DNA of 64,000 nt from Flavobacterium sp. 9 (lineage in GTDB: Bacteria; Bacteroidota; Bacteroidia; Flavobacteriales; Flavobacteriaceae). The stretch covers positions 4,588,001-4,652,000 of the forward strand of contig NZ_PEEU01000001.1 of assembly GCF_002754195.1 (NCBI RefSeq). Direction: 5' to 3'. Of this stretch, positions 46,458 through 55,180 are shown one piece after another. A program made the translations under genes and the position numbers. The notes under the pieces are model-generated. The model was not told where the DNA came from. It saw only the letters and a program-made list of their open reading frames with translations, and made no database searches. Positions within the stretch are counted from its first letter, which is position 1; the number at the start of each line of letters is the position of its first letter.

Positions 46458-47468
46458 TTAGATTAAAGTAACTCCCGTTCCGTTCAAGTCAGAATAATGA
46501 ATAACGCCATTTTTTATCGTTACGCCAGTTGCAATATCTTGTGACAAAAGTAAAGCTCCATCCATATCAACATAATCTAATTGTGGTAATAAATGTGCAA
46601 TTGCCGATATTCCAACGGTCGATTCTGTCATGCAACCCACCATTGTTTTTAAGCCGAGTTTTTTAGCTTCTTCAATCATGCGTTTTCCGGGAGTTAATCC
46701 GCCGCATTTTACCAGTTTTACATTTACGCCATGAAAATGATTGTGACATTTTGCAACATCTTCTTCAATAATGCAGCTTTCGTCAGCAATTATGGGTAAA
46801 ACCGAATGTTTAAAAACTTCTTTATGTGCTTCCCAATTATCAGCCTTCATAGGTTGTTCGAGAAATTCAACGCCAAGTTTCTTTAATTCAACGGCATTAT
46901 TTATCGTTTCTTCAACGCCCCAACCGCAATTGGCATCAATTCTAAAAATGGCATTGGTATGTTTTCTAAGTTCTTTTACGATTGCAATGTCTTCTTTAGT
47001 TCCGAGTTTAATTTTATAAATAGGCCACGGAAGTTCCTGCATTTTTGAAACCATTTTGTCTATCGAAGCAATCCCGATTGTATAATCTGTAAGCGGATTT
47101 TTGTCAATAGAATAACCCCATAATTCGTATAACTTTTTACCTTTTTTACGGGCATATAAATCATTGTACGCTAAATCTAATGCGCACAAAGCAAACATAT
47201 CGTCTTTTAAATACGGATGCATTTTTGCCCAGAATTCATCAGGAGTTTCATTTTCTGTCGTTTCAATAATATGCCTGATTTCTTCTAAATCCTGTATCAT
47301 CATTGGAACTGTAGTTTTGTAATACGGATTTGAAGTTGCTTCTCCAAAACCTGAAAAACCATCACTTTTAAGCTCAATAATTAAGGAAGGCTGAAAATCA
47401 ATCGATTCTCTGGAAATAGTAAAAGTATGTTTTAATTTGAGGTTGTATTCTCTTAAGATTAGTTCCAT
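46458..47468 (-). CDS. Dipeptide epimerase (L-Ala-D/L-Glu epimerase-like)
   Basis: 336 residues, enolase superfamily, muconate-lactonizing subgroup. Catalytic Lys pair: K154 in YKIKLG and K254 in KLVKCGG. Metal ligands: D178 (RIDANCGW), E204 (LEQPM) and D229 (IADESC). These enzymes epimerise L-Ala-D-Glu and similar dipeptides released from peptidoglycan so that they can be degraded. It is the second gene of an operon whose first gene is an esterase and third a PLP enzyme. Confidence 0.9.
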   Translation of the reverse strand: MELILREYNLKLKHTFTISRESIDFQPSLIIELKSDGFSGFGEATSNPYYKTTVPMMIQDLEEIRHIIETTENETPDEFWAKMHPYLKDDMFALCALDLAYNDLYARKKGKKLYELWGYSIDKNPLTDYTIGIASIDKMVSKMQELPWPIYKIKLGTKEDIAIVKELRKHTNAIFRIDANCGWGVEETINNAVELKKLGVEFLEQPMKADNWEAHKEVFKHSVLPIIADESCIIEEDVAKCHNHFHGVNVKLVKCGGLTPGKRMIEEAKKLGLKTMVGCMTESTVGISAIAHLLPQLDYVDMDGALLLSQDIATGVTIKNGVIHYSDLNGTGVTLI

Positions 47469-47488
47469 AATGTTTCGATTTTTTTAAT

Positions 47489-48292
47489 TTAATAACCCAG
47501 CCAAAGCACTGCATTTACAAAACCATCACGCCAAAGCTTTTCGTTATGTTCTCCACCTTTTACAATTTTAGTTTTGGTTAAATGAAGACAATAACAGCGA
47601 TTTTTTTCTAATAAACGTTCCATTTTATTTACATCTTTTACCATGTCATCATCTTCTTTATCACCACACAAAAAGTAAATTTTTGTTTTGATTTTCGGCG
47701 CTTGTTCCGTTAAGGTGTAAATGTCATTTGAAAACCAAAAAGAAGGTGAAAAAACACCAGCTTTTCCAAAGACTTCGGGATATTTCAAAGCAGCATAATA
47801 CGAAACTAATCCGCCAAGGGAACTTCCCATTATAATGGTATTTTTAGCTTTTGGTTTAGTCCTGTAGTTTTTATCGATATATGGTTTTAAAGTTTTTACG
47901 ATAAAATCAACATAATTATTGGCATTTCCGCCGCCGTATTTTTCGTTTTTATAAGGCGTTAATTCGTCAATACGTTTGTCGTTTCCATGTTCGATACCAA
48001 CTACAATTACTTGTGCTTTAAGACTATCCAGTTTTTCGTCGACATTCCATTCGCCAACATAAGAAGTTTTAGCATCAAATAAATTCTGAGCATCTTGCAT
48101 ATAAATTACACTATATTTCTTTTGGGCTGCAGCCGAATAATTTTCGGGAAGATAGATCCAGATTTTTTTAGTGGTTTTTAATTGAGGCGCTTCAATTGTA
48201 AAAGTAGAGACGTTTTTTGAAGCCGTACTTTGTTGTGCATTTCCAACAAAAGTCATCCAAAGAAAAATAGAAAAGAAGAATACTCGAATCAT
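47489..48292 (-). CDS. Secreted alpha/beta-hydrolase (esterase D-like)
   Basis: 267 residues with signal peptide (MIRVFFFSIFLWMTFVGNAQ). YSVIYMQDAQNLFD (60-73), nucleophile elbow GSSLGG (S158) and Asp/His regions GDKEDDD and KGGEHNEKLW match the Fes/esterase-D group. It is 20 bases upstream of the epimerase gene and likely shares its transcript. Substrate unknown. Confidence 0.85.
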   Translation of the reverse strand: MIRVFFFSIFLWMTFVGNAQQSTASKNVSTFTIEAPQLKTTKKIWIYLPENYSAAAQKKYSVIYMQDAQNLFDAKTSYVGEWNVDEKLDSLKAQVIVVGIEHGNDKRIDELTPYKNEKYGGGNANNYVDFIVKTLKPYIDKNYRTKPKAKNTIIMGSSLGGLVSYYAALKYPEVFGKAGVFSPSFWFSNDIYTLTEQAPKIKTKIYFLCGDKEDDDMVKDVNKMERLLEKNRCYCLHLTKTKIVKGGEHNEKLWRDGFVNAVLWLGY

Positions 48293-48348
48293 GAGTTCTT
48301 TTGCGTTTTAGATTTAAAAACAATAATTTAGCTAAAAATAATAAATTG

Positions 48349-48750
48349 ATGAATACCGAGACCGAAAAGAGAAGTTTACTTTTAGAAATGATTGCTTTTT
48401 CTACCGTTGACGGCAAATTACATAAAAGAGAATATGATTTTTTATGGATTGTTGCTCAGGAATTAAATATACAATTCTCAGATTTTAAAGATTTATTTCA
48501 TCAGGAAGAAACCATTGTAGTCATAAGATCAGAATTTCAGCGTATTCAACAATTCTACAGATTGGCTTTGATTATGTATTGCGATGGTGTTTTGCACGAA
48601 AAAGAATCTACTGCAATTAGACAAATTGCGCTTGAAATGGGATTAAATCCAAGTGCTGTAAAACGTGTTTTAGATCTAATGAAAAATGCACCAAATGCGA
48701 TGATTGATCCTAAGATTTTATTGAAAGTTTTTCAGGAACAACACAATTAA
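48349..48750 (+). CDS. TerB-like helical protein
   Basis: Starting at the ATG at 48349 (MNTETEKRSLLLEMIAFSTV) gives 133 residues; a TTG at 48301 is less likely. Two similar helical halves each carry an acidic DG motif (AFSTVDGKLHKREYDFL and MYCDGVLHEKESTAIRQIA), the typical TerB-like arrangement that binds metal. The role is unknown outside tellurite-resistance systems. Its stop overlaps the convergent uvrB stop (TTAA, 48747-48750). Confidence 0.82.
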   Translation: MNTETEKRSLLLEMIAFSTVDGKLHKREYDFLWIVAQELNIQFSDFKDLFHQEETIVVIRSEFQRIQQFYRLALIMYCDGVLHEKESTAIRQIALEMGLNPSAVKRVLDLMKNAPNAMIDPKILLKVFQEQHN

Positions 48751-50738
48751 GGCAATTGTTCCTGAAGTTTTTTAATATCGTCACGCAATTTTGCAGCTTG
48801 CAAGAAGTCTAATTCTTTAGCTGCTTTTTCCATCGATTTGCGTTTCTCACGAATCATTTTTTCTAAATCAGCTTTCGATAAATATGCCGTTTCTGGTTCT
48901 GCGGCAATAGATAATGTATGTCCTAATTCGTATTCTACTAATGGATTTTTGGTAAAAGCACTGTCGATTTTTTTGTTTAAAGCTTGTGGCGTAATACCAT
49001 TTTCGACGTTGTAATTTATTTGTTTTGTTCTTCGATAATCTGTTTCATCGATTGTTCGTTGCATACTCGCCGTTATTTTATCGGCATACATAATTGCTTT
49101 TCCGTTCAGGTTTCTTGCCGCACGACCAATAGTTTGTGTTAGAGATCTGTAGTTACGAAGAAATCCTTCTTTATCAGCATCTAAAATTGCAACTAGAGAA
49201 ACTTCCGGTAAATCAAGACCTTCACGAAGTAAGTTGACACCAATTAAAACATCAAAAATACCTTTTCGTAAATCCTGCATAATTTCGATACGTTCCAGAG
49301 TATCAACTTCAGAGTGTATGTAACGACAACGAATGTTTACTTTAGTTAAATATTTGGCTAATTCTTCGGCCATTCTTTTAGTCAAAGTAGTCACTAAAAC
49401 TCTTTCGTCTAATTCGCAGCGTACCTGAATTTCTTCGATTAAATCGTCGATTTGATTCAAACTCGGTCTTACTTCGATAATTGGATCTAACAATCCTGTT
49501 GGGCGAATAATTTGCTCGATATAAATACCATCTGTTTTTTGTAATTCGTAATCTGCCGGTGTTGCAGATACATAGATCACTTGATTTTGTATGGCTTCAA
49601 ACTCTTCAAATTTTAAAGGTCTGTTGTCCATTGCCGCAGGTAATCGGAAACCGTATTCAACCAGATTTTCTTTACGGCTTCTATCGCCTCCATACATGGC
49701 GTGAACCTGAGAAACGGTTACGTGACTTTCATCTACAACCATTAAATAATCACTCGGGAAATAATCTAATAAACAGAACGGTCTTGTTCCGGCTTGTCTT
49801 CCGTCAAGGTATCTGGAATAATTCTCGATTCCGGAGCAATATCCTAATTCTCGTATCATTTCTAAGTCAAAATTGGTACGTTCTTCGAGACGTTTTGCTT
49901 CGAGATGTTTTCCTATTTCTTTAAAATAATCAACTTGTTTAACCAAATCCTGCTGAATTTCCCAAATCGCCCCTTGCAGGACTTCCGGAGAAGTCACGAA
50001 CATATTAGCGGGATAAATCGTTAGTCTTTTGAATTTTTCAATTACTTGTGATGTCTTTGCATCAAACGATTCTATTTCTTCGATTTCATCTCCAAAAAAG
50101 TGAATTCTAAAAGCATCATCGGCATAACTTGGATATACTTCTACCGTGTCACCTTTTATTCTAAAAGTTCCCGGATTAAAATCGGCCTCGGTTCTGGCGT
50201 ATAAACTTTGTACTAAACTGTGTAATAATTTTGTTCTGGAAATTACCTGATCTCTGAAAATTTCGATTACGTTTTTCTTAAATTCAACCGGATTCCCAAT
50301 ACCATATAAACACGAAACAGAAGCGACAACCAAGACGTCCCGACGTCCTGAAAGTAGTGAAGAAGTGGTGCTCAAACGCATTTTTTCAAGTTCTTCATTG
50401 ATAGATAAATCTTTCTCAATAAAAACTCCCGTTACAGGCATAAAAGCTTCAGGCTGATAATAATCGTAGTAAGAAACGAAATATTCAACCGCATTATTTG
50501 GGAAAAATTGCTTGAATTCTGAATATAATTGTGCCGCTAAAGTCTTGTTATGTGCCAAAACTAAAGTCGGTTTCTGAACTTCTTGTATAACATTTGCAAC
50601 CGTAAATGTTTTTCCGGATCCCGTAACTCCTAATAAAGTCTGATATTTTTCGCCGTCTACAATACCTTGCGAAAGTTTTTCAATTGCTTGTGGCTGATCA
50701 CCTTTTGGACTATACTCTGAGGATACTTGGAAATTCAT
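48747..50738 (-). CDS. uvrB: Excinuclease ABC subunit B
   Basis: 663 residues, full length. It loads onto damaged DNA with UvrA and recruits UvrC in nucleotide-excision repair. Walker A GVTGSGKT (37-44), the beta-hairpin YYDYYQPEAFMP (about 91-102), helicase motif II VVDESH (about 338-343), motif VI QTIGRAARN, and the C-terminal UVR domain (EKAAKELDFLQAAKLRDDI) are present. No other uvr gene lies nearby. Confidence 0.97.
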   Translation of the reverse strand: MNFQVSSEYSPKGDQPQAIEKLSQGIVDGEKYQTLLGVTGSGKTFTVANVIQEVQKPTLVLAHNKTLAAQLYSEFKQFFPNNAVEYFVSYYDYYQPEAFMPVTGVFIEKDLSINEELEKMRLSTTSSLLSGRRDVLVVASVSCLYGIGNPVEFKKNVIEIFRDQVISRTKLLHSLVQSLYARTEADFNPGTFRIKGDTVEVYPSYADDAFRIHFFGDEIEEIESFDAKTSQVIEKFKRLTIYPANMFVTSPEVLQGAIWEIQQDLVKQVDYFKEIGKHLEAKRLEERTNFDLEMIRELGYCSGIENYSRYLDGRQAGTRPFCLLDYFPSDYLMVVDESHVTVSQVHAMYGGDRSRKENLVEYGFRLPAAMDNRPLKFEEFEAIQNQVIYVSATPADYELQKTDGIYIEQIIRPTGLLDPIIEVRPSLNQIDDLIEEIQVRCELDERVLVTTLTKRMAEELAKYLTKVNIRCRYIHSEVDTLERIEIMQDLRKGIFDVLIGVNLLREGLDLPEVSLVAILDADKEGFLRNYRSLTQTIGRAARNLNGKAIMYADKITASMQRTIDETDYRRTKQINYNVENGITPQALNKKIDSAFTKNPLVEYELGHTLSIAAEPETAYLSKADLEKMIREKRKSMEKAAKELDFLQAAKLRDDIKKLQEQLP

Positions 50739-50870
50739 TTTTGAAGGATGAAAAGATTAGTTTTGTAAAGATACAAAGTTTGAATTCTATAAAAAAGATA
50801 AAAAAGGTTTGCCACGAATTTCACGAATTTTAAAATTAATCCTGCAAAGTCCGAATGCTTAAGCATAATC

Positions 50871-50973
50871 TTGTCATTTCGACGGAGGAGAAATCTTCGC
50901 AAGTAACTCCGCAATGAAAATCTAATCTTTGTCGAGCTTCTCACGGAGATTTCTCCTCCGTCGAAATGACAAA
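50871..50973. repeat. Inverted repeat, cttgtcatttcgacgg family
   Basis: Arms begin cttgtcatttcgacggagga (50871 on) and end with its complement gtcgaaatgacaa (to about 50973), around ctccgcaatgaaaatctaatctttg-like text. Further members are at 8786, 63454, 63772 and 63866. Confidence 0.75.
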
Positions 50974-51002
50974 ATCTCTGCGACTTTGCTAGTCATTGCC
51001 AA

Positions 51003-51947
51003 TTATTCTAAAAAATTAACCATTGCATCATTTACAATTTTCGATTGATCTATAGATAGAAAATGCCCGGCATCTTTGATTATTTTAGTTTTGCAATTGG
51101 GTAAATATTTTTGTGCGCGTTCCAGACTTTCTTCGGAATTTATAACGTCGTGATCGCCTATTAATACTAAAACAGGGTTTTTTACAGATTCTAATTCTTT
51201 ATCTGAAAAAGGTGTCATTTTAAGCATGCTTGAATTTGATTTCGCGTATTTATTGGCGAGATAAAATTGCTTTTTATAAATGGGACTAATTTTTTCTGGA
51301 TGTGTAGAAAAGGTTTTTAATGTCTTTCCGAATTTCTTTTCGCTTGGGAAAAGTTTCAACATTAAAGCAGAACTTGTTTTTCTTACTTTGTCTATAAATT
51401 TAAAGGTTTGTGCCGGACTTAGTAAAACTAGTTTGTCTATCGAATTGTCTTTTTGAACGGCTAATAAAGTTGCAATCCAACCGCCACGAGAAGCTGCTAC
51501 AATGTCAAATTTCTTTAATTTATAATGTGTAAAGATTTCGTTGTATAAAAGGACTATTTCGTCAGACGAAAGTGATTTTGCTGTTAATGTGGACTTGTTG
51601 GGTTCCATCAAAAAATCAATGGCATAAATGTGATGATTTTTGGCTAAAGCTTTAATATTTGGATACCACATCGTTGAACTGGCGTCCATTCCGTGGAGTA
51701 AAACCAGATCTTTTCCGTTTTTTGGTCCGGCGATTACAATATGTGCTGTTCCAAAACTGGTTTTTATATTTTCTTCTGAATATGGAATATCCCAAAGTTT
51801 TAGGGCTTTGTCGTAGGAACTTAAATAGGTTTGCTTTTCAGATTTCGTTTTAAAAACGTAATCTTCAAATTTTGCTTTTTTAGACGAAGCGCAACTTGCA
51901 AGTAAAAGAAATAGGATAGTTCTAATAAATATTTTTGGCGTACTCAT
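51003..51947 (-). CDS. Lipoprotein alpha/beta-hydrolase
   Basis: Starting at MSTPKIFIRTILFLLLASC (51947) gives 314 residues with lipobox Cys19. Hydrolase motifs: LLHGMDAS (oxyanion region), nucleophile in VAASRGGW (the elbow has Ala where Gly is usual), Asp in VLIGDHDVI and His in KDAGHFLS. Predicted membrane-anchored hydrolase of the epoxide-hydrolase/esterase type; substrate unknown. Confidence 0.84.
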   Translation of the reverse strand: MSTPKIFIRTILFLLLASCASSKKAKFEDYVFKTKSEKQTYLSSYDKALKLWDIPYSEENIKTSFGTAHIVIAGPKNGKDLVLLHGMDASSTMWYPNIKALAKNHHIYAIDFLMEPNKSTLTAKSLSSDEIVLLYNEIFTHYKLKKFDIVAASRGGWIATLLAVQKDNSIDKLVLLSPAQTFKFIDKVRKTSSALMLKLFPSEKKFGKTLKTFSTHPEKISPIYKKQFYLANKYAKSNSSMLKMTPFSDKELESVKNPVLVLIGDHDVINSEESLERAQKYLPNCKTKIIKDAGHFLSIDQSKIVNDAMVNFLE

Positions 51948-52042
51948 GTAATTCAATTTACTTTAAAGGTACTGAGAATTACAGAGACAAAGTATCAGAA
52001 TTTTAGTTTAAAGTATCAGAATTACAATGCTTTAAATTTTAT

Positions 52043-52702
52043 CTAGAAGAAAAGTTTTTTTTCTACAAATCTATTTTTAGGGAGTTCCATTAAAATAATA
52101 TGGGAGCTAGATTCGTTGTCTTCATGATTTCTCCAAATAAAATTCGCATACCAGTCTGCAAACCAAATCATTTTATTATTAGTGCTTTCTAAAAATTCGC
52201 AAGAAATATCTATATCAATTCCTTGTCCCCAAATTTCTGTTTTTATATAATCAGGAAAACTTTCGCCATGGCTAACTTTGATCGTTCTTTTGTCTAATAC
52301 AATTTCGGCGTTATCAAGTTGAATAATTTCAGGCTTTAATAATAAGCCAAGAACATAATTATAAAATATGTTTTTGTCTTTTCTTAATGACTTATAGACT
52401 TTTGATTTATTTACTGTAATTGAAATAATTTTAAATGAAGTGCTCTTAGTAATTATTTTATTTGCTAGTTGAGAAGTTATAAACGATGAATGCTCAGATA
52501 TGAAATTGGCACCTTTTTTTTCAATATTTGGCGTTAAATTATATTTTTTATAAATATCAGAAATAAAACGAGAGATATACTTTTCTTCATCTTTAGAGAT
52601 AATAATTCCCGTAATTGTGATAAATCTACTTGAACCACCATCTCTGTTTGGTTTGTCAAATTTCCATCCTAAATCTCCGCTTTCGTCAATATATATTTTC
52701 AT
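52043..52702 (-). CDS. DUF3800 domain-containing protein
   Basis: 219 residues starting MKIYIDESGDLGWKF, the hallmark N-terminus of DUF3800 (acidic Asp-Glu pair in the first strand), with SRFITITGIIISKDE next and a later acidic strand (NAEIVLDKRTIKVSHGESF). The fold is thought to be RNase H-like and its activity is unknown. Relatives often sit near mobile or defence genes; none is adjacent here. The gene lies 18 bases beyond a strong terminator that ends a candidate small RNA, so the RNA may control it or be independent. Confidence 0.85.
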   Translation of the reverse strand: MKIYIDESGDLGWKFDKPNRDGGSSRFITITGIIISKDEEKYISRFISDIYKKYNLTPNIEKKGANFISEHSSFITSQLANKIITKSTSFKIISITVNKSKVYKSLRKDKNIFYNYVLGLLLKPEIIQLDNAEIVLDKRTIKVSHGESFPDYIKTEIWGQGIDIDISCEFLESTNNKMIWFADWYANFIWRNHEDNESSSHIILMELPKNRFVEKKLFF

Positions 52703-52720
52703 CATCTAAAATAAAGGCAC

Positions 52721-52844
52721 AAAAAAAAGGGCTTAATAAAGCCCTTTGGTATTTTTTAAAAATAGCCCCTGAAAACGATGCATTAACAATACATTTATGG
52801 TAGATGTTTCACCGCCACGTTGACTCAGGAATTACCTATTTATA
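52721..52844 (-). ncRNA. Candidate small RNA or leader upstream of the DUF3800 gene
   Basis: A 124-base unit on the minus strand begins about 6 bases after a TATATTTG box (52850-52857) and ends with the terminator at 52726-52747. No ORF of useful length lies in it. A closing helix CCTGA (plus 52825-52829) / TCAGG (plus 52769-52773) and an internal ACAT / ATGT hairpin can be drawn. I do not recognise it as a known riboswitch, 6S, SRP RNA or tmRNA. Confidence 0.5.
52726..52747 (-). terminator. Strong intrinsic terminator before the DUF3800 gene
   Basis: A 9-bp perfect stem (aaagggctt / aagcccttt) with a 4-base loop; on the minus strand an eight-base U-tract follows. Its end is about 18 bases before the DUF3800 ATG. 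Confidence 0.82.
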
Positions 52845-52849
52845 TAATG

Positions 52850-52857
52850 CAAATATA
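52850..52857 (-). promoter_or_regulatory. -7 box of the candidate small RNA
   Basis: TATATTTG on the minus strand, an exact TAnnTTTG match. The -33 region is weak. Confidence 0.55.
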
Positions 52858-52912
52858 CAATAAAAAATTGACTACGATAAATTTGTAGGAATTATTTTGG
52901 TTTTATATCTGG

Positions 52913-53152
52913 TTACAATCTCTTAGGATCTTTTACGGTTAGATGATAGATTTGCACGATTGCCAAAATAGCATTTGGAATAATAACGGGTAAAAGCCAT
53001 TGACTAACATCTTTATAATCTTTTAGAAAGATGCCGTAAAGAACAAAACAGATGCATCCAAAGAGATTTATAAAGCGTATTGTTCTGAGATCTTTCAACA
53101 GAAAACCTCCGACAATAAAAAACGATGCGAGGTAACCAATATAATCAGCCAT
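52913..53152 (-). CDS. YgjV-like small membrane protein
   Basis: 79 residues with three hydrophobic segments: MADYIGYLASFFIVGGFLLKD, FINLFGCICFVLYGIFL, and WLLPVIIPNAILAIVQIYHL. The arrangement and the RTIRFINLFG motif match YgjV-like inner-membrane proteins. Function unknown. Confidence 0.72.
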   Translation of the reverse strand: MADYIGYLASFFIVGGFLLKDLRTIRFINLFGCICFVLYGIFLKDYKDVSQWLLPVIIPNAILAIVQIYHLTVKDPKRL

Positions 53153-53229
53153 AATTTATTAATTGCTTTTATAGTAAATTTACCAAAAGCAAATTATAAA
53201 ATCAAGTTTTAGTGCTGAAAATCAGAGTT

Positions 53230-54180
53230 TTAAAGTTTGAATGCTTTTTGTTGACTTTCGCTCATAAAAGTCCACGCTACAACACGGCTTGTTTTTTGGC
53301 CTTGAGCCATATCGATTGTTTTGATTGAAGCGGCATTTACTTTATTCAATGTTTTGTAAATGCTGGACAAATTTTCTCTTTTTGAAACTAATGTCGTAAA
53401 CCACAAACATTGCATAGCAAATTTTGCGCTTTCGTAAATCATTTGGGTAACAAAACCAATTTCGCCGCCATCACACCATAATTCGGCATTATGACCGCCG
53501 AAGTTTAAAACAGGATTTGTTTTCTTCTTTTCTTTTGGATTTAAATTCGAAACTTTACGAACGGTGCTTTGATTCGCATCTTCGGCAGAAGAATGAAAAG
53601 GAGGATTACACATCGTGAAGGTAAAACGATCTTCTGGAGTGATAATATTTTTGAATATAAAACGAGATTCTGTTTGTTGTTGTAAACTTATCGCGTCAAT
53701 TAATTGCGGATTTGCTTCGATGATTTTACTGCAATTTTCAATTGCTTTTTCGTCGATATCTGTTCCTACAAAACTCCAATCGTAAATTGCATTTCCCAGA
53801 ATTGGATAAATACAATTGGCGCCGGTTCCTACATCTAATCCTAAGACTGATGAACCTTGAGGAATCATTCCGTTATTGGTTTCTGCTAATAAATCGGCTA
53901 GGTAATGTATGTAATCTGCTCTTCCGGGAATTGGAGGGCAAAGGTAATTTTTAGGAATATCCCAATTTCGAATGTCGTAATACGTTTGTAATAATGCTTT
54001 GTTGAGCAATTTTACTGAAATTGGATTGCTGAAATCTATAGTTTCAATTCCGTGAACGTTTACGGCGACTTGAGGTTTTAATTCAGGACAATTCGCGATA
54101 AGAAGTTTGAAATCATAACGGGAACGATGAAGATTTCTGGAATGTAATATGTTTTTTTCGGAATTGTCTGTTTCTTTCAT
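53230..54180 (-). CDS. rlmF: 23S rRNA (adenine(1618)-N(6))-methyltransferase
   Basis: Starting at MKETDNSEKNILHSRNLHRSRYDF (54180) gives 316 residues, the usual length. It transfers a methyl group from SAM to N6 of A1618 in 23S rRNA. SAM-binding motif I is LDVGTGA (115-121), GTDID (139-143) is motif II, and the N6-adenine motif is NPPF (192-195). The N-terminal HSRNLHRSRYDF is typical of the family. Confidence 0.93.
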   Translation of the reverse strand: MKETDNSEKNILHSRNLHRSRYDFKLLIANCPELKPQVAVNVHGIETIDFSNPISVKLLNKALLQTYYDIRNWDIPKNYLCPPIPGRADYIHYLADLLAETNNGMIPQGSSVLGLDVGTGANCIYPILGNAIYDWSFVGTDIDEKAIENCSKIIEANPQLIDAISLQQQTESRFIFKNIITPEDRFTFTMCNPPFHSSAEDANQSTVRKVSNLNPKEKKKTNPVLNFGGHNAELWCDGGEIGFVTQMIYESAKFAMQCLWFTTLVSKRENLSSIYKTLNKVNAASIKTIDMAQGQKTSRVVAWTFMSESQQKAFKL

Positions 54181-54250
54181 TTTTGTGAATTTCCGTGCAA
54201 AGATAGTCATTCCTTTTGGAGAAAGAGGTAATTATGGAAACCATCGTTCT

Positions 54251-54326
54251 AGCCTTGATGAGAACGGCATCCTTTTTCTGGCTCCTTTAGCCAGGAAAAG
54301 ATATAGTGGACAGCAGGAAATAGCTC
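54251..54326 (+). repeat. Distant relative (copy E) of the structured repeat
   Basis: It keeps the layout TTGATGAGAACGGCATCCTTTT, a variable hairpin (CTGGCT / AGCCAG, perfect), then AAAAGATATAG and GACAGCAGG, as in copies A-C, but with different stem sequence. It lies in the gap between rlmF and the thiamine diphosphokinase gene. Confidence 0.55.
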
Positions 54327-54371
54327 CTGAAAATTCCAATAATCTTTGACTTCACTAAAGTTGATAATTCG

Positions 54372-55034
54372 TTAATCCATGCATTCCATTAGCAATAAAT
54401 CGCCGTCAGTATGAGTAATAGTAACTAATCCGTCTTGAGTAACAGAATTGCTGCTGCCAGTTCTGTAGCCAATTGTTAAGGTGTCGTTTTGTAATGGATA
54501 TTCTAAATTGATGGAATTAATGCCGTTTACTACGCCAATTGGAATCAGGGAAATTGGTGTTTTTGCAGTGTACCATTTCTCGAATTTGTTGGGTAATAAA
54601 AAGATTTTGGAGTGATCGTCGAGAATTACAATTTTGATTAAATTACGGTAACGAACGATATTTGTAAGGTTTGTAATGGTATGATCTGCGCGTTTTCCGG
54701 TTGCCCAAACTACGTTTACGGCAGGAATTTTTCTTTCGATTAAATAATCGAAGGCTTTCTCTAAATCGGTTTTGTTTTGATCTGGTGTATGTACAATTTC
54801 GATTGGATATTGTGATGTTTTGTAAATTTCGGGATCAAAACCGTGGTCGAAATCTCCTAAAAGTACATCGACTTTAATGTCTAATTCGATTACTCTTTCG
54901 ATGGCTGAATCGAGCACAACTACCAATGGCGACCATTCTAATAATTGGCCTAATAACTCTGGATTACATGCTGCTCCGTTGGCAATAATTAAGGCTGGTT
55001 CCTGGTCGTCGCGTACGATATGGTGTGAAGACAT
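54372..55034 (-). CDS. Thiamine diphosphokinase
   Basis: 220 residues of the thiamine pyrophosphokinase family, which forms thiamine diphosphate from thiamine and ATP. Motifs include ANGA (18-21), VVLDSAIERVIELDIKVDVLLGDFDH (acidic GDFDH, 60-64, metal and ATP site), TDLEKAFDYLIE and ATGKRADHTITNL. The C-terminal beta domain (PLQNDTLTIGYRTGSSNSVTQDGLVTI) binds thiamine. No other thiamine gene is close. Confidence 0.88.
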   Translation of the reverse strand: MSSHHIVRDDQEPALIIANGAACNPELLGQLLEWSPLVVVLDSAIERVIELDIKVDVLLGDFDHGFDPEIYKTSQYPIEIVHTPDQNKTDLEKAFDYLIERKIPAVNVVWATGKRADHTITNLTNIVRYRNLIKIVILDDHSKIFLLPNKFEKWYTAKTPISLIPIGVVNGINSINLEYPLQNDTLTIGYRTGSSNSVTQDGLVTITHTDGDLLLMECMD

Positions 55035-55180
55035 TATGATTCTTGATTTGAAATGTGGTGCAAATGTACGAAAGGTTGAGATTGTAGTCCCGAAGTTTCG
55101 GGATAGATTTTAGATTTTTTTGAATTAAGATATTAAGATTAAAACTTAATTTTTCTTAATATCTTAATGGTTCAGAAAAC

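Noticed and set aside
52750..52844. Known riboswitch (SAM, TPP, preQ1, fluoride) before the DUF3800 gene
   Set aside because: None of the invariant bases of these classes that I know is present in the right order, and DUF3800 is not a metabolite gene.
54181..54371. tRNA-like or rRNA-like element in the rlmF-thiamine kinase gap
   Set aside because: No cloverleaf with CCA-end or T-loop consensus can be drawn; the hairpin fits the repeat family instead.
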